This document shows positions 26,040 to 36,179 of a stretch of 64,000 nt of DNA, one piece after another. The stretch covers positions 1 to 64,000 of the forward strand of contig PLYA01000010.1 of the NCBI GenBank assembly GCA_003153315.1, in the 5' to 3' direction. The stretch comes from Bacteroidota bacterium. Lineage in GTDB: Bacteria > Bacteroidota > Bacteroidia > B-17B0 > Aurantibacillaceae. How positions within the stretch are numbered: position 1 is the first letter of the stretch; the number at the start of each line of letters is the position of its first letter. A program made the translations under genes and the position numbers. The notes below the pieces were generated by a model. That model did not search any database and had not been told where the DNA came from. It saw only the letters and a program-made list of their open reading frames with translations.

Positions 26040-28232
26040 ATGAAAACATTTTACAAATTGGCAGCAAGTGTTGTTTTTATAACTTCAACTGCATTTGCAC
26101 AGCAACAGCATATAGTTCCGTGCATTACGGATGAAGCCACAAAGCTATATTTTGCTACACACCCCGAAGAAAAGGCTCGCTATGATAAGGAAATGAAAGA
26201 AGCGCATTTTGCTCCTGAACACATGAATGAATTAGCGCGTAATAATGGTAATAACTCTGTTAACGCTAACAATACGGTTTATGCGCTGGATACAATTCCG
26301 GTGGTGTTTCATATATTACATCAAAATGGGCCTGAAAATGTACCAAACTCCTATATATATCAGGCGCTTGCCGAAATTAACCGCGTACATACCAAAAAAA
26401 CGCCTGACAGCGCCAGTATTGAACCTTATTTCTCAAGCGTTTATGGGGCTAATAATTTTGTATTTCAGTTAGCTACCAAAGACCCAAGCGGTAATTGTAC
26501 CAATGGTATCATCCGATATTATGATGCAAATACAAATTGGAATCAAACACAATACTCTAATTTTGCTTATACCTGGGATAGAACAAAGTACCTGAATGTT
26601 TATATTGTAAAAAATATTTGTGCAGGCACGCCATGCCCTGCCGGTAGTAGCGGTGGTATTATAGTTGGTTATACCTATTTACCAGGAACTGTTTCTGCAA
26701 ATATGGATGCAGTAGTTTATAATAGTTCTTTTTTAACGGGAACAAATGCCCGCTCTTTAGCACATGAATTTGGGCATTGGCTTGGGTTAAGTCATACTTT
26801 TGGGAGTACCAATGCGCCGGGCACTTGTTTAAGTGGTGGAAACAGTGATGATTTTTTAAGTTCAAACCCACCTGCTGTAGCAACAACAGGGGTTGTAGAT
26901 GATACGCCAAAAGACGCCGGCATTGAAAGTCAGTGCCCTGCCAGTACGCCTAATACCTGCGATGTGAGTAACTATGCCAATGTTCAAAATATTATGAATT
27001 ACTCTTCTTGCCCGTTAAACTTTACAAACGGACAAATACACAGAATGCATAATATTATGTTCTCTACTACTGCCAGCAGAAGCAATGTATTAACTGCTGC
27101 CAACAAAATTGCAACCGGAATACGTAATCCGCAACCTTGTATTCCTATTCCTTATTTTCATGCAAGCAGCACGATAGTTTGCTCCGGCTCAACAGTTACT
27201 TTTTCTGATAGTACTACTAATGCAACTGTAACAGCTTGGAATTGGAACTTTCCCGGCGGAACTTTAGTAAGCGGATATACACTTACTGATTCTATGCCAA
27301 AAGTGATTTATAATACACCTGGTACTTATGCCGTATCATATACGGCAAGTACTAGCACGGGAAGTGCTTCTTTAACTAAAACATCTTACATAACTGTTGT
27401 TTCATATACTGCCGCCTACACTACTAATTTCTCGGAAGGATTTGAAACTGCTTCCGTTCCGGGTACTGATTGGAGTATATCAAGCACCGCCGGGGCAAAT
27501 TGGATGGTAACATCAACTGCAGCTGCATTGGGTGTAAAATCTGTTATGATAAACAACTTATCTAACACAACCAGTGATACAAGTATTTTAACAAGCCCTA
27601 AATTTAATTTATCAACCATTGGCTCTCCTCTATTAACCTTTGCGATGTCTTATCAACAACAGGCAACTACTAATGCAGATAAATTGCAGATAACTGTTTC
27701 AACTGATTGTGGTGAAACCTGGGCTTCTAAATGGGCACATTCCGGTTCTGCTCTTCAACCATCAAGCGTTATTGGTCAAAGCACTTCAGCTTTTATTCCA
27801 ACACCTTCTCAGTTTACCACTTATACGGTTAATCTTAGTTCTATTGCATCCAGTACAAGCGCTATGTTTCGCTGGACATTCTTTTCAGGAGCTTCATCGG
27901 TTGGTAATAACATCTATTTAGATAATATTAATGTGTTTAATTCTACCACAGTAGGTATTGAAAATATTGAAACATCCATTGGCTTAAGTATTTATCCCAA
28001 TCCATCATTGAGTAGTATAAATGTTGCTTTTAATTTATCTGAGAACCATCATATATCCATTCAGGTAGCCGATATGTTAGGAAGGATTGTGGAAACAATT
28101 CCTGTTAGGCAATACACAGGTGGTGAATCAATTGTTACAATTGCCGACAAAGTATCCTATCAGTCAGGTATTTATTTTGTAAATATTGATATTGATGGTC
28201 AACGCATTGCTAAAAAAGTTATTATACAATAA
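26040..28232 (+). CDS. Secreted M43 (pappalysin-like) zinc protease, T9SS cargo
   Basis: Exported metalloprotease of 730 residues. A signal peptide (ending near STAFAQ) is followed by a pro-region and the catalytic domain with HEFGHWLGLSH: His242, Glu243, His246 and His252. The Met-turn is probably IMNYSSCP, near residue 318. Next comes a PKD domain (about 380-450), then a jelly-roll-like region (WSISSTAGANWMVTS, DNINVF), then the T9SS type A domain (from about 652, LSIYPNP). It likely acts at the cell surface or outside the cell, degrading protein or peptides. It has its own promoter and is 18 bases ahead of the LRR gene. Confidence 0.92.
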   Translation: MKTFYKLAASVVFITSTAFAQQQHIVPCITDEATKLYFATHPEEKARYDKEMKEAHFAPEHMNELARNNGNNSVNANNTVYALDTIPVVFHILHQNGPENVPNSYIYQALAEINRVHTKKTPDSASIEPYFSSVYGANNFVFQLATKDPSGNCTNGIIRYYDANTNWNQTQYSNFAYTWDRTKYLNVYIVKNICAGTPCPAGSSGGIIVGYTYLPGTVSANMDAVVYNSSFLTGTNARSLAHEFGHWLGLSHTFGSTNAPGTCLSGGNSDDFLSSNPPAVATTGVVDDTPKDAGIESQCPASTPNTCDVSNYANVQNIMNYSSCPLNFTNGQIHRMHNIMFSTTASRSNVLTAANKIATGIRNPQPCIPIPYFHASSTIVCSGSTVTFSDSTTNATVTAWNWNFPGGTLVSGYTLTDSMPKVIYNTPGTYAVSYTASTSTGSASLTKTSYITVVSYTAAYTTNFSEGFETASVPGTDWSISSTAGANWMVTSTAAALGVKSVMINNLSNTTSDTSILTSPKFNLSTIGSPLLTFAMSYQQQATTNADKLQITVSTDCGETWASKWAHSGSALQPSSVIGQSTSAFIPTPSQFTTYTVNLSSIASSTSAMFRWTFFSGASSVGNNIYLDNINVFNSTTVGIENIETSIGLSIYPNPSLSSINVAFNLSENHHISIQVADMLGRIVETIPVRQYTGGESIVTIADKVSYQSGIYFVNIDIDGQRIAKKVIIQ

Positions 28233-28250
28233 CAGATTAAAATATATAAA

Positions 28251-29588
28251 ATGAAAAAGTTTATTGCGGTTATAGTAACATTTATTAGTTTAAATAATAA
28301 CGCGCAAACCTGGTTTGTAGTTCCGGATGCTGTTTTTGCCAATTACCTGCATAATACCATACCTGCTGCTATGCAAGGCGATTCGTTGAACACCGGCAGC
28401 ACATTGGTTACTACCACCACGCACTCGCTTAATCTTAGTGATGTGGGTATTGCTAACTTAAACGGGGTACAATACTTTACTTCGCTTACGTATTTAAACT
28501 GTAGCGGTAATACGTTTACAAGTCTGCCTGCTTTACCCAACACCCTTACTTTTTTAGATTGCAGTTATAATACGCATTTAACTACGCTGCCGGTATTGCC
28601 CAACTCCATTCAAACCCTATGGTGCCAATACGATTCTTTAACAAGCATTACCTCATTACCAGCTCAGCTTCAGGCTTTGTATTGTTTTAATAATTATTTA
28701 ACCACACTTCCGGCTTTGCCCAATGCATTGCAAACCTTAGAATGTTATAATAATGTTTTAACTACCCTGCCTGCTTTGCCTAGTGGGCTTAAACAGTTAG
28801 ATTGTTATTACAATGCTTTAACCACCATGCCTGCTTTAAATAACGCGCTTAGCTATTTAGATTGCCATAATAATTCTATTACCTCTTTAAATTCTTTAGG
28901 TAATTCATTGTCTTTTTTATATTGCAGTAACAATAATATAACTACACTTCCCACTTTACCGGCTTCGCTAACCAATTTGGGTTGCGGATATAATTATTTA
29001 AGCAATCTTCCGGCTTTGCCTAATGCACTTACGTATTTAGATTGCAGTTATAACCAGTTAACCAACCTTCCAACTTTACCTTCTTTAACTGAGTTATATT
29101 GTGAGAGTAATAACATCGGTTGTTTTCCAACTTTGCCCAATACGATAGAGCTTTCTTATTTTAATTCCTGCCTGCACAGTATTTCTTATTTTATTGATAT
29201 AAGTAATAATCCTAATACCTGTGTACCAAATATTGTAGGAGCTATGGGTGCCGATAGTGTTAATTATCAGATATGCAGAGCAGGAAATACAAACGGATGT
29301 GCAGTAACCGGTATTAATCAACTGAAAGCTATTAGTGATAAATTAACGATGTATCCGAATCCTGCTTCTAGCAATTTGCAAGTTGGATTTATAGATAATA
29401 GCGGAGAGATTGCACATATAACCCTATATAATGTAAACGGGAAAATGGTCTCCACTCCTACTCTATCTCAAACAGGTAATAATACTACTATTGATGTGAG
29501 TGGTTTACCTGAAGGGGTATATAACATCAGTATCGTAAGCAATCTTACTTCCTTAGGAGTAAATAAGAAGTTGGTTATTGTTAGATAA
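28251..29588 (+). CDS. Leucine-rich-repeat protein, T9SS cargo
   Basis: Secreted protein of 445 residues. A signal peptide is followed by 10-12 leucine-rich repeats of about 20-21 residues with the pattern LxxLxCxxNxLTTLPxLPxxL; the Cys in the LxC position and the Asn ladder are regular. A short cysteine loop and the T9SS type A domain (about 366-445, LTMYPNP to KKLVIVR) close it. The family role is adhesion or ligand binding; no ligand is evident. It lies 18 bases after the M43 protease gene and may be cotranscribed. Confidence 0.88.
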   Translation: MKKFIAVIVTFISLNNNAQTWFVVPDAVFANYLHNTIPAAMQGDSLNTGSTLVTTTTHSLNLSDVGIANLNGVQYFTSLTYLNCSGNTFTSLPALPNTLTFLDCSYNTHLTTLPVLPNSIQTLWCQYDSLTSITSLPAQLQALYCFNNYLTTLPALPNALQTLECYNNVLTTLPALPSGLKQLDCYYNALTTMPALNNALSYLDCHNNSITSLNSLGNSLSFLYCSNNNITTLPTLPASLTNLGCGYNYLSNLPALPNALTYLDCSYNQLTNLPTLPSLTELYCESNNIGCFPTLPNTIELSYFNSCLHSISYFIDISNNPNTCVPNIVGAMGADSVNYQICRAGNTNGCAVTGINQLKAISDKLTMYPNPASSNLQVGFIDNSGEIAHITLYNVNGKMVSTPTLSQTGNNTTIDVSGLPEGVYNISIVSNLTSLGVNKKLVIVR

Positions 29589-29593
29589 TTCTC

Positions 29594-29646
29594 GTCATTC
29601 CGAACTTGTTTCGGAATCTCAGATGCTGAAACAAGTTCAGCATGAC
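29594..29646. repeat. Inverted repeat after the LRR gene
   Basis: Arms of 19 bases, GTCATTCCGAACTTGTTTC and GAAACAAGTTCAGCATGAC, pair at 17 of 19 positions around a 15-base loop. The text GTCATTCCGAACTTGTTTC is a form of palindrome frequent in Bacteroidota gaps. It could also act as a weak terminator. Confidence 0.65.
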
Positions 29647-29684
29647 CATTAATATTTCTCTCACTTCTCAGGTCTAATAATTAC

Positions 29685-29692
29685 TATCTTTG
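29685..29692 (+). promoter_or_regulatory. -7 box of ruvB
   Basis: TATCTTTG, perfect TAnnTTTG, ends 8 bases before the ATG at 29701; transcription would start at or next to the start codon. Confidence 0.6.
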
Positions 29693-29700
29693 AAGGGAGA

Positions 29701-30735
29701 ATGAACGAGAACCTAAACCCCAAAGAAGAGAACTTATCATCTGCCGAAAAAGAAGCAGAGCGTGCGCTGCGCCCCATATTATTTGATGATTTTAGCGGAC
29801 AGGAAAGTGTGGTAGATAACCTCCGTGTATTTGTGCAGGCAGCCAAACAAAGACAAGAAGCATTAGACCATGTATTGCTGCATGGCCCTCCGGGTTTGGG
29901 CAAAACAACACTGGCACATATCATCTCTCAGGATTTAGGCGTTAATATCAGAATCACATCCGGCCCCGTGCTTGATAAACCGGGCGATTTGGCAGGCCTG
30001 CTTACCAACTTAGAGCCATACGATGTGTTGTTTATTGATGAGATACACAGGTTAAGCCCCGTGGTAGAAGAGTATTTATACTCTGCCATGGAAGATTACA
30101 AAATAGATATTATGCTGGATAGCGGGCCCAGTGCCCGCAGTGTGCAGATAAAATTAAATCCGTTCACTTTAGTGGGTGCTACTACCCGCAGCGGTTTGCT
30201 TACATCGCCTTTGCGTGCAAGGTTTGGCATTACATCACGTTTAAACTATTACACATCCATTGTTTTAAAAGGAATTGTAAAACGCAGTGCAGGCATTTTA
30301 CAAGTAGAAATAGAAGATGAAGCCGCTTTTGAAATTGCACGCAGAAGCCGTGGCACTCCTCGTATTGCAAATGCCTTGCTACGTCGTGTAAGAGATTTCG
30401 CACAAATAAAAGGTACTGGTAAAATAGATTTGGAAATTGCACACTACTCACTAAAAGCGTTGAACGTAGATGCCAATGGTTTGGATGAAATGGATCATCG
30501 CATACTAAGCGCTATTATAGAAAAGTTTAAAGGTGGCCCGGTTGGTATTACAACCATAAGCACAGCCGTTGGCGAAGAAGCCGGAACCATAGAAGAAGTG
30601 TACGAACCTTTTTTAATTCAGGAAGGGTATTTGCAACGCACACCACGTGGAAGAGAAGCTACAGAGAAAGCCTATAAACAAATGGGTAAGATGCCCTTAA
30701 AGAACAAAGGCTCCTTGTTCGATGATAAATATTAG
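29701..30735 (+). CDS. ruvB: Holliday junction branch migration DNA helicase
   Basis: AAA+ motor that, with RuvA, drives branch migration of Holliday junctions. The 344 residues hold Walker [11 protein letters not shown] (near 62), Walker [10 protein letters not shown] (near 107), the sensor segment [18 protein letters not shown], the arginine of [17 protein letters not shown], and the C-terminal winged helix ending TPRGR. The length is typical. It is a single gene, convergent with the aminotransferase gene, with 2 bases between stops. Confidence 0.98.
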   Translation: MNENLNPKEENLSSAEKEAERALRPILFDDFSGQESVVDNLRVFVQAAKQRQEALDHVLLHGPPGLGKTTLAHIISQDLGVNIRITSGPVLDKPGDLAGLLTNLEPYDVLFIDEIHRLSPVVEEYLYSAMEDYKIDIMLDSGPSARSVQIKLNPFTLVGATTRSGLLTSPLRARFGITSRLNYYTSIVLKGIVKRSAGILQVEIEDEAAFEIARRSRGTPRIANALLRRVRDFAQIKGTGKIDLEIAHYSLKALNVDANGLDEMDHRILSAIIEKFKGGPVGITTISTAVGEEAGTIEEVYEPFLIQEGYLQRTPRGREATEKAYKQMGKMPLKNKGSLFDDKY

Positions 30736-30737
30736 GA

Positions 30738-31901
30738 TCAAAGCTTGCACAATACCTCTGCAGCTTTTTCTAAAGTCTCCTCTTTTTTAGCAAAGCAAAA
30801 ACGCAGCAGTTTATTATCCACATTCTCATGATAGAAAACCGATAAAGGAATAGAAGCCAGTTTATGTTCTTTGGTTAAACGAATGGCAAAGTCAACATCC
30901 TTCTCCGAACTAATACCATCATACTTAAGCAACTGAAAATAAGTGCCTGTGCTTTGCTCATACGTAAATTTAGAACCTTTAATCAGTTTAATAAAGTAAT
31001 CGCGCTTCTGTTTGTAGAAGTTTTTTACTTCTAAGTAATTGGCTGCGTCCTTCATAAAATCAGCAATAGCCAACTGCATAGGATGATTGACACAAAACAC
31101 CAAATACTGATGCACCTTTCTAAACTCAGTCATTAAGTTAGCAGGGGCACATACATAGCCAATCTTCCATCCTGTAGTATGTATAGTCTTCCCGAAAGAA
31201 GAAACCAACACACTTCGGTCTGCCAGGTTTTTATAACGCGCCACACTCTGATGAGGTTCTTTGGTAAAACACATGTGCTCATATACCTCATCACTCAAAA
31301 TAATAATATCGGTATTGTTGGTAAGCTTCTCCAGCTCTTTCATGTCTTTAGCGGTAAGCACCGTACCGCTTGGGTTATGCGGACTATTAATAATAATCAT
31401 CTTAGTACGATGACTAATAAGCTTCTTTACCGAATTCCAGTTAACAGAAAAATCAGGTTGATTTAGTTGTGCATATACAGGTGTTGCACCATTCATTAAT
31501 ATGGCAGGCGTATAACAATCGTAAGCAGGTTCAAACACAATAACCTCATCTTCTTCTTTTACTAAAGCAGAGATAGCAGTATAAATAGCTTGGGTAGCTC
31601 CGGCCGTAATGGTTATTTCCGTATCAGGGTTATAGGATGTGTTATAAAGTCCTTCAACCATTTCAGAAATTCTTTCACGCAAAGGCATTACTCCCTGCAT
31701 AGGTGGGTATTGATTAAAGCCGCTTTTCATGTAATGGTTTACAAGCTCGATTAATTTATCTGAACAGGAGAAGTCAGGAAAACCTTGCGAGAGGTTAATG
31801 GCATTATTTTCTTGTGCCAACTTACCCATCGTGGTAAAAATGGTAGTACCAACTTGAGGGAGTTTAGATGCAATGGGTGGTTTTTGTAAAATTGTGCTCA
31901 T
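30738..31901 (-). CDS. Methionine aminotransferase-like PLP enzyme
   Basis: Fold-type I, class I/II aminotransferase of 387 residues. SSFGKTIHTTGWKIGY (near 236) contains the pyridoxal phosphate lysine. NSPHNPSGTVL near 170 is the cofactor asparagine region, and LSDEVYEHMCF the conserved Asp-Tyr pair. The overall form and AQENNAINLSQGFPDF near residue 30 resemble methionine or kynurenine aminotransferases (YbdL type), which use 2-oxo acids of methionine or aromatic residues. The exact substrate is inferred. It is leftward and convergent with ruvB, and divergent from the T9SS cargo gene at 31972. Confidence 0.9.
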   Translation of the reverse strand: MSTILQKPPIASKLPQVGTTIFTTMGKLAQENNAINLSQGFPDFSCSDKLIELVNHYMKSGFNQYPPMQGVMPLRERISEMVEGLYNTSYNPDTEITITAGATQAIYTAISALVKEEDEVIVFEPAYDCYTPAILMNGATPVYAQLNQPDFSVNWNSVKKLISHRTKMIIINSPHNPSGTVLTAKDMKELEKLTNNTDIIILSDEVYEHMCFTKEPHQSVARYKNLADRSVLVSSFGKTIHTTGWKIGYVCAPANLMTEFRKVHQYLVFCVNHPMQLAIADFMKDAANYLEVKNFYKQKRDYFIKLIKGSKFTYEQSTGTYFQLLKYDGISSEKDVDFAIRLTKEHKLASIPLSVFYHENVDNKLLRFCFAKKEETLEKAAEVLCKL

Positions 31902-31934
31902 GGTTAAATTAAATTAAGTACTAAAGATTTGATT

Positions 31935-31942
31935 TATATTTG
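31935..31942 (+). promoter_or_regulatory. -7 box of the 31972 cargo gene
   Basis: TATATTTG, perfect match to TAnnTTTG, 29 bases before the ATG at 31972. Confidence 0.55.
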
Positions 31943-31971
31943 ACATTAAATTTATTATTGTCTGTAAGGCA

Positions 31972-33111
31972 ATGTCAAATGCAAAGGCATTTGGTAGCAA
32001 ATTTATTAAAGAAATAAAAGTGATTAAAATCTATTTTTCAATTTGTTTCAGCATACTATTTATAGGTGTTAGTGCTCAGCAAGTTGGAAAACAAAACTTT
32101 CAATTAAAGAATACCCTTAATAACCCTCCTTCCTATAGAGCAAACAATCATAATTCCATTAACTCCTTAACCTGCGATACAATTACTACCATGACAAGAA
32201 AGGATACCCTTACTCTGTATTCGGTTATTTCATCATCGGCAGCACTTAGTGGCGGTTATGTTACCGGTAATAATCATTATGGAGATTCGGCTATAGCTAC
32301 ATATATACCTATTGACACATCACTAATGCCAAGCGGTACACAAATAAGCGGGGTGAAGGCTGTGTTTTACAGATATGGCACAATGGGTACAAAAGGAACT
32401 CAAACCATAACACTAAACATTTTTACCGGAGATACCATACATGGACCAACAACCACAACTGCAGTTGTTGGCACAAATACGGTTGTGTCTATCGCCCCTC
32501 CTATAGGTACAGCAACTGCTTCGTTAGCTGCAATTTCTGCCATTGCACCGGTTATTAATGCAGTAGATTCAGCTGTGATACCACTTCTGTCAGCTAATTA
32601 TCAAATACCTTATTTGTTTAGCTTTGCAAGTCCGATAACTGTTCCCGATACGGGTTTTTTTATATCCTTGACCTTACCCACAACTGCGGGAGATACAGTT
32701 GTATTGCTTTGCTCTAGGAATGATTCTTCTCACGTTAACTATGCATGGGATTTTGGCATCAATGGCTGGCGGGCTTATTCCAATTCGAATGATTGGACTT
32801 TATATACCTCTTTAACTTTATTTCCGGTTATTTGTTATCAGCCTGCGGGGATAGAACAGATTACAAGTAGCAATCAACAAGTAACAATTTATCCAAACCC
32901 TGCTAAGAATATTTTAACTATTGAGGGTTTACTGAGAAATGAAAATACAACACTGCAAATAACTGATATGTTTGGTGCCATTTATTCAACATTTAAAACG
33001 CAACATTCAAGATATACTTTAAATTTAGTCGATTTAGATGTGGGTGTTTATTTTATAACTATAACCAACAGCAAGTATAATCCGATAACCAAAAAGTTGA
33101 TTATTGAATAA
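31972..33111 (+). CDS. Secreted protein with T9SS sorting domain, unknown body
   Basis: Exported protein of 379 residues. The body has no recognised domain; beta-rich segments such as LMPSGTQISGVKAVFYRYGTMG and QTITLNIFTG fit a secreted sandwich fold. The T9SS type A domain starts near residue 305 (VTIYPNPAKNIL). The start is uncertain: GTG at 32020 would give the signal peptide VIKIYFSICFSILFIGVSAQ, which matches that of the next gene (ATG at 33178), while the ATG at 31972 adds 16 residues before it. The promoter position fits either. It shares its signal-peptide sequence style and general form with 33178-34848 and 34920-35984. Confidence 0.75.
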   Translation: MSNAKAFGSKFIKEIKVIKIYFSICFSILFIGVSAQQVGKQNFQLKNTLNNPPSYRANNHNSINSLTCDTITTMTRKDTLTLYSVISSSAALSGGYVTGNNHYGDSAIATYIPIDTSLMPSGTQISGVKAVFYRYGTMGTKGTQTITLNIFTGDTIHGPTTTTAVVGTNTVVSIAPPIGTATASLAAISAIAPVINAVDSAVIPLLSANYQIPYLFSFASPITVPDTGFFISLTLPTTAGDTVVLLCSRNDSSHVNYAWDFGINGWRAYSNSNDWTLYTSLTLFPVICYQPAGIEQITSSNQQVTIYPNPAKNILTIEGLLRNENTTLQITDMFGAIYSTFKTQHSRYTLNLVDLDVGVYFITITNSKYNPITKKLIIE

Positions 33112-33144
33112 TCAGAGGGCATGATTTATTATTTTATTTCTTAG

Positions 33145-33152
33145 TATATTCG
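33145..33152 (+). promoter_or_regulatory. -7-like box of the 33178 cargo gene
   Basis: TATATTCG, one base off TAnnTTTG, 25 bases before ATG 33178. Confidence 0.4.
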
Positions 33153-33177
33153 ACATCAAAATCATATTAAAATAAGA

Positions 33178-34848
33178 ATGATAAAAATCTATTTTTCTAT
33201 TTGTCTAAGTATATTACTTATTACAGGGGTTCATGCGCAACAAACGTTTAAGATTAAGAATCCTGTTAAAACAACTCATCACAAAGTGGTTAATGCACGT
33301 CCTAATGGGGGGAATAATAGTCCCATGCAGGTTGCGGGAAGCATTATTTGCAATAGCGGCTATGTGGCGGGTACCACCATGAATTTAAATTTTACTATCA
33401 GTACGACAAATGTTGACGGAGAATATATTGATTCATTAGCCATTACTTTTCCAGCAGGATTCACTATTGATACAACCTCTGCAGTTCCAGAATTTCCTTC
33501 GGCCGATACAACCGGAGGACCAGAGCATTTTAATGGTATTTACAATTCTCGTCAAACAATTTCTTGGGGCAGCAATGTAAACAATACAGACAGTTTTGGC
33601 GGTATTTGGGCAAACCCCGCGCAAACCTTTAGTATTAAAGTTGCTATTTCTCCAACTGTAACGGGTGTTCAAGCGGCTGCTTTTTTTGCTCATGGTGATG
33701 CTTATCCTGCTACTTTAGGCAATACAACCAGTGGTAATCTAAGTGGCACTATTACCATAAGCCCACCTGCACCCAATGATTTAGGAGCAGTTTCTGTTAA
33801 TGTAGCTAATGGTTGCACATTAACAACTACCGCGACGGTATCATTTAAGTTTTGGAATGTGGGCACTTCCGCTCAATCTAATTTTAATTTGGGTTATATA
33901 ATAAATGGTGGCACGATAGTTACAGAAACCTATACTCCTATAATAAATTCTAATGATACGGCTGTTTATACTTTTACCACTCCCATTGCTATGGTTGCAG
34001 ATAGTATTTATAATATCAAAGTATTTACAGCTTTATCCGGCGATGCCAATTCAAACAACGACACTATATCAACTGTTAGCTATACCTCGCATAATGCACC
34101 CTACTCAACAGGTTTTGAAACAAGCGAATCTGATCTTGTAGGTTGGAGCAGTCAGCACATAAGTGGAAACGGTAATACTTGGACAGTTAATAGTGATTAT
34201 CCTCATGCAGGAGATTATTCTGCTTACTTGTTTTCAGGAGTTAACGGAACTTCTGATGATTGGTTGTTTTCTCCCTGTGTAAACTTTATGCAAGGCCCCT
34301 TATATAAAGTTAAGTTTTATACCTTAAAATATGGAGATTCTACGCTTAGCGGTAAGTTAAATGTTTGGTTGGGCACAGGCGCTTCAATTACGGATACCGC
34401 TAATTTATTATTGGCAGTAGATACTATTAAAACAGGTACAAGTTCATCGCAATACCAGGTAGATTCTGTTCTTTTTGCGGTTCCTGCAACTGGTACTTAT
34501 ATTATAGGTTTTGAAGGAAAGAATATAAATGCTTTTAAACAGGTTGCCTTGCTTTTAGATGATGTTAACATTACTTATTATGGATATGCAGGAATTAAAG
34601 TTTTAGCCAACCCTACTTCTGATATAATTATATATCCAAACCCAACTAGCGGGCTACTAAATATTACTACTACAGCTACTTCTGCCACTATTGAGGTTTA
34701 TAATATTATGGGTCAAAATGTTTTAAATAATAAACTTACTAATGGAGCCAACACTATTGATATCGGCAAACTAAGTAATGGTGTTTATAGCATACAAATT
34801 ATACAAAACAACACATTAACCTTTGGCAAGATTGTTAAAACAAACTAA
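33178..34848 (+). CDS. Secreted multidomain protein, T9SS cargo
   Basis: Exported protein of 556 residues. A signal peptide ends near GVHAQQ. Residues about 55-195 form a beta domain of unknown type (YVAGTTMNLNFTIS, TFSIKVAISPTVTG). A CARDB-like Ig domain follows (about 200-305: NDLGAVSVNV, VSFKFWNVGTSAQSNF), then a MAM-like or choice-of-anchor J domain (about 310-470: STGFETSESDLVGWSSQ, DDWLFSPCVNF, LLLDDVNI). The T9SS type A domain starts near 484 (IIIYPNPTSGLL). It probably acts in adhesion at the cell surface. Confidence 0.83.
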   Translation: MIKIYFSICLSILLITGVHAQQTFKIKNPVKTTHHKVVNARPNGGNNSPMQVAGSIICNSGYVAGTTMNLNFTISTTNVDGEYIDSLAITFPAGFTIDTTSAVPEFPSADTTGGPEHFNGIYNSRQTISWGSNVNNTDSFGGIWANPAQTFSIKVAISPTVTGVQAAAFFAHGDAYPATLGNTTSGNLSGTITISPPAPNDLGAVSVNVANGCTLTTTATVSFKFWNVGTSAQSNFNLGYIINGGTIVTETYTPIINSNDTAVYTFTTPIAMVADSIYNIKVFTALSGDANSNNDTISTVSYTSHNAPYSTGFETSESDLVGWSSQHISGNGNTWTVNSDYPHAGDYSAYLFSGVNGTSDDWLFSPCVNFMQGPLYKVKFYTLKYGDSTLSGKLNVWLGTGASITDTANLLLAVDTIKTGTSSSQYQVDSVLFAVPATGTYIIGFEGKNINAFKQVALLLDDVNITYYGYAGIKVLANPTSDIIIYPNPTSGLLNITTTATSATIEVYNIMGQNVLNNKLTNGANTIDIGKLSNGVYSIQIIQNNTLTFGKIVKTN

Positions 34849-34883
34849 TTGGCATTAAAAATTGGAATATTAAATATTTTCAA

Positions 34884-34891
34884 TATATTTG
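34884..34891 (+). promoter_or_regulatory. -7 box of the 34920 cargo gene
   Basis: TATATTTG, perfect TAnnTTTG, 28 bases before the ATG at 34920. Confidence 0.55.
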
Positions 34892-34919
34892 ACCCTCAAA
34901 TTTTAAAAACAATATAAAA

Positions 34920-35984
34920 ATGAAAAAAATATACTTAACGTTAGGACTTGGTGCTTTGTTCTTAGGAGCCAATGCACAGCAACTTAAAAACATCACGCCA
35001 AATAAAAAAGCTACTAGTGCAAATTTTAATTTAGCATCTAGAACACAATCAACGGTTACTGATACCCTTAAGCCATCTTCTATTAAAGATAGCACTTGTG
35101 GTCACACTTTATCATACTATCAGTTTGATGCAACAAATCCTATTGATACCGGATATATTTTTGGTACAAATATGGAACCTGTTGTTCAGGGTGGTGTTAC
35201 ATATTCTGTATCACTTACTGAGTTTGCCGAAAAATATCATGTTATCGGTACGGCTTCTGTAACTGCTGTTTTAACCATAGCTGCTAAAGCTTATTCTTCT
35301 GCAGCTACAACCTCATTAACCTCTATGGTTTATGCTGAAAACACAACTACTAAAGCTCCGGGCATTACTGCACTTGGAACCAGTGCAGGTGTTGCACTTA
35401 ATGCAGTTAGTACAACTGCCTTTACTATGTTTTCTTTTGCAACTCCTGTAAGTTTATCTGCCGGCAACTTCTTTGTGTCTGTTACAAGTCCTGTATTAGG
35501 AGATGCAACACACGATACCTTAGCTCTATTATCAACCGGATTTGGCTGTTCATCTGCCGATAGCTTATCATGGGTGAGAGAAATAGCAATGGCTCCGGGT
35601 GGAGTTCAAGCTTTAAATATATGGACCTCTGTAAAAGGTTTATTTGGCGGTCAAAACCTTGACTTAGCCATATTCCCTATCATTACCATGAATGCTGCCG
35701 GTATTGATAAAGTAACAAAAGGAGGTTTAAGCCTTTTTGCAGCTTATCCAAACCCTGCAAACAGTACTATTAACATTAATTTCTCTTTAGATAAATCTTC
35801 TAAAGTTGATATTGAGGTTTATGATATTACCGGTAAAATTGTGAAAACAATCAGTAACAATAACTTAGTGGAAGGTACTAATTCAATTGGTGTGGATGTT
35901 TCAACTTTAGAAGCAGGCTCTTACCTATACTCTATTAATGCTAACGGAAATAAAATGTTTAGCAAATTTATGGTAACTAAATAG
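34920..35984 (+). CDS. Secreted protein with T9SS sorting domain
   Basis: Exported protein of 354 residues with a signal peptide ending near GANAQQ. The body (about 20-265) is of unknown fold and resembles the body of 31972-33111 in layout: a DTL/ITxT start, a serine- and threonine-rich middle and FSFATPVSLSAGNFFVSVTSP, close to FSFASPITVPDTGFFISLTLP there. The two genes are thus probably distant paralogues. The T9SS type A domain runs from about 276 (FAAYPNPANST). A hairpin terminator follows at 36013-36040. Confidence 0.8.
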   Translation: MKKIYLTLGLGALFLGANAQQLKNITPNKKATSANFNLASRTQSTVTDTLKPSSIKDSTCGHTLSYYQFDATNPIDTGYIFGTNMEPVVQGGVTYSVSLTEFAEKYHVIGTASVTAVLTIAAKAYSSAATTSLTSMVYAENTTTKAPGITALGTSAGVALNAVSTTAFTMFSFATPVSLSAGNFFVSVTSPVLGDATHDTLALLSTGFGCSSADSLSWVREIAMAPGGVQALNIWTSVKGLFGGQNLDLAIFPIITMNAAGIDKVTKGGLSLFAAYPNPANSTININFSLDKSSKVDIEVYDITGKIVKTISNNNLVEGTNSIGVDVSTLEAGSYLYSINANGNKMFSKFMVTK

Positions 35985-36012
35985 AGTTAGTATAACTAAT
36001 CTCTTCTCTTTT

Positions 36013-36040
36013 AAACCCTCGTCTTTGACGGGGGTTTTTC
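36013..36040 (+). terminator. Terminator after the 34920 gene
   Basis: AAACCCTCGTC pairs with GACGGGGGTTT over a 3-base loop (one mismatch), followed by a T run. Confidence 0.7.
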
Positions 36041-36179
36041 ATTTAGTGCTTAAAGTAGGTTTATTTACTTCAGAAAATAATTCTGAGAGTTAAATGTTAA
36101 AATTAACATACTTCTATAAATAATTTTTGGAGTTGATTAAAATAACATACTTTTAGCAAAATTTTAATAAATATCGAAA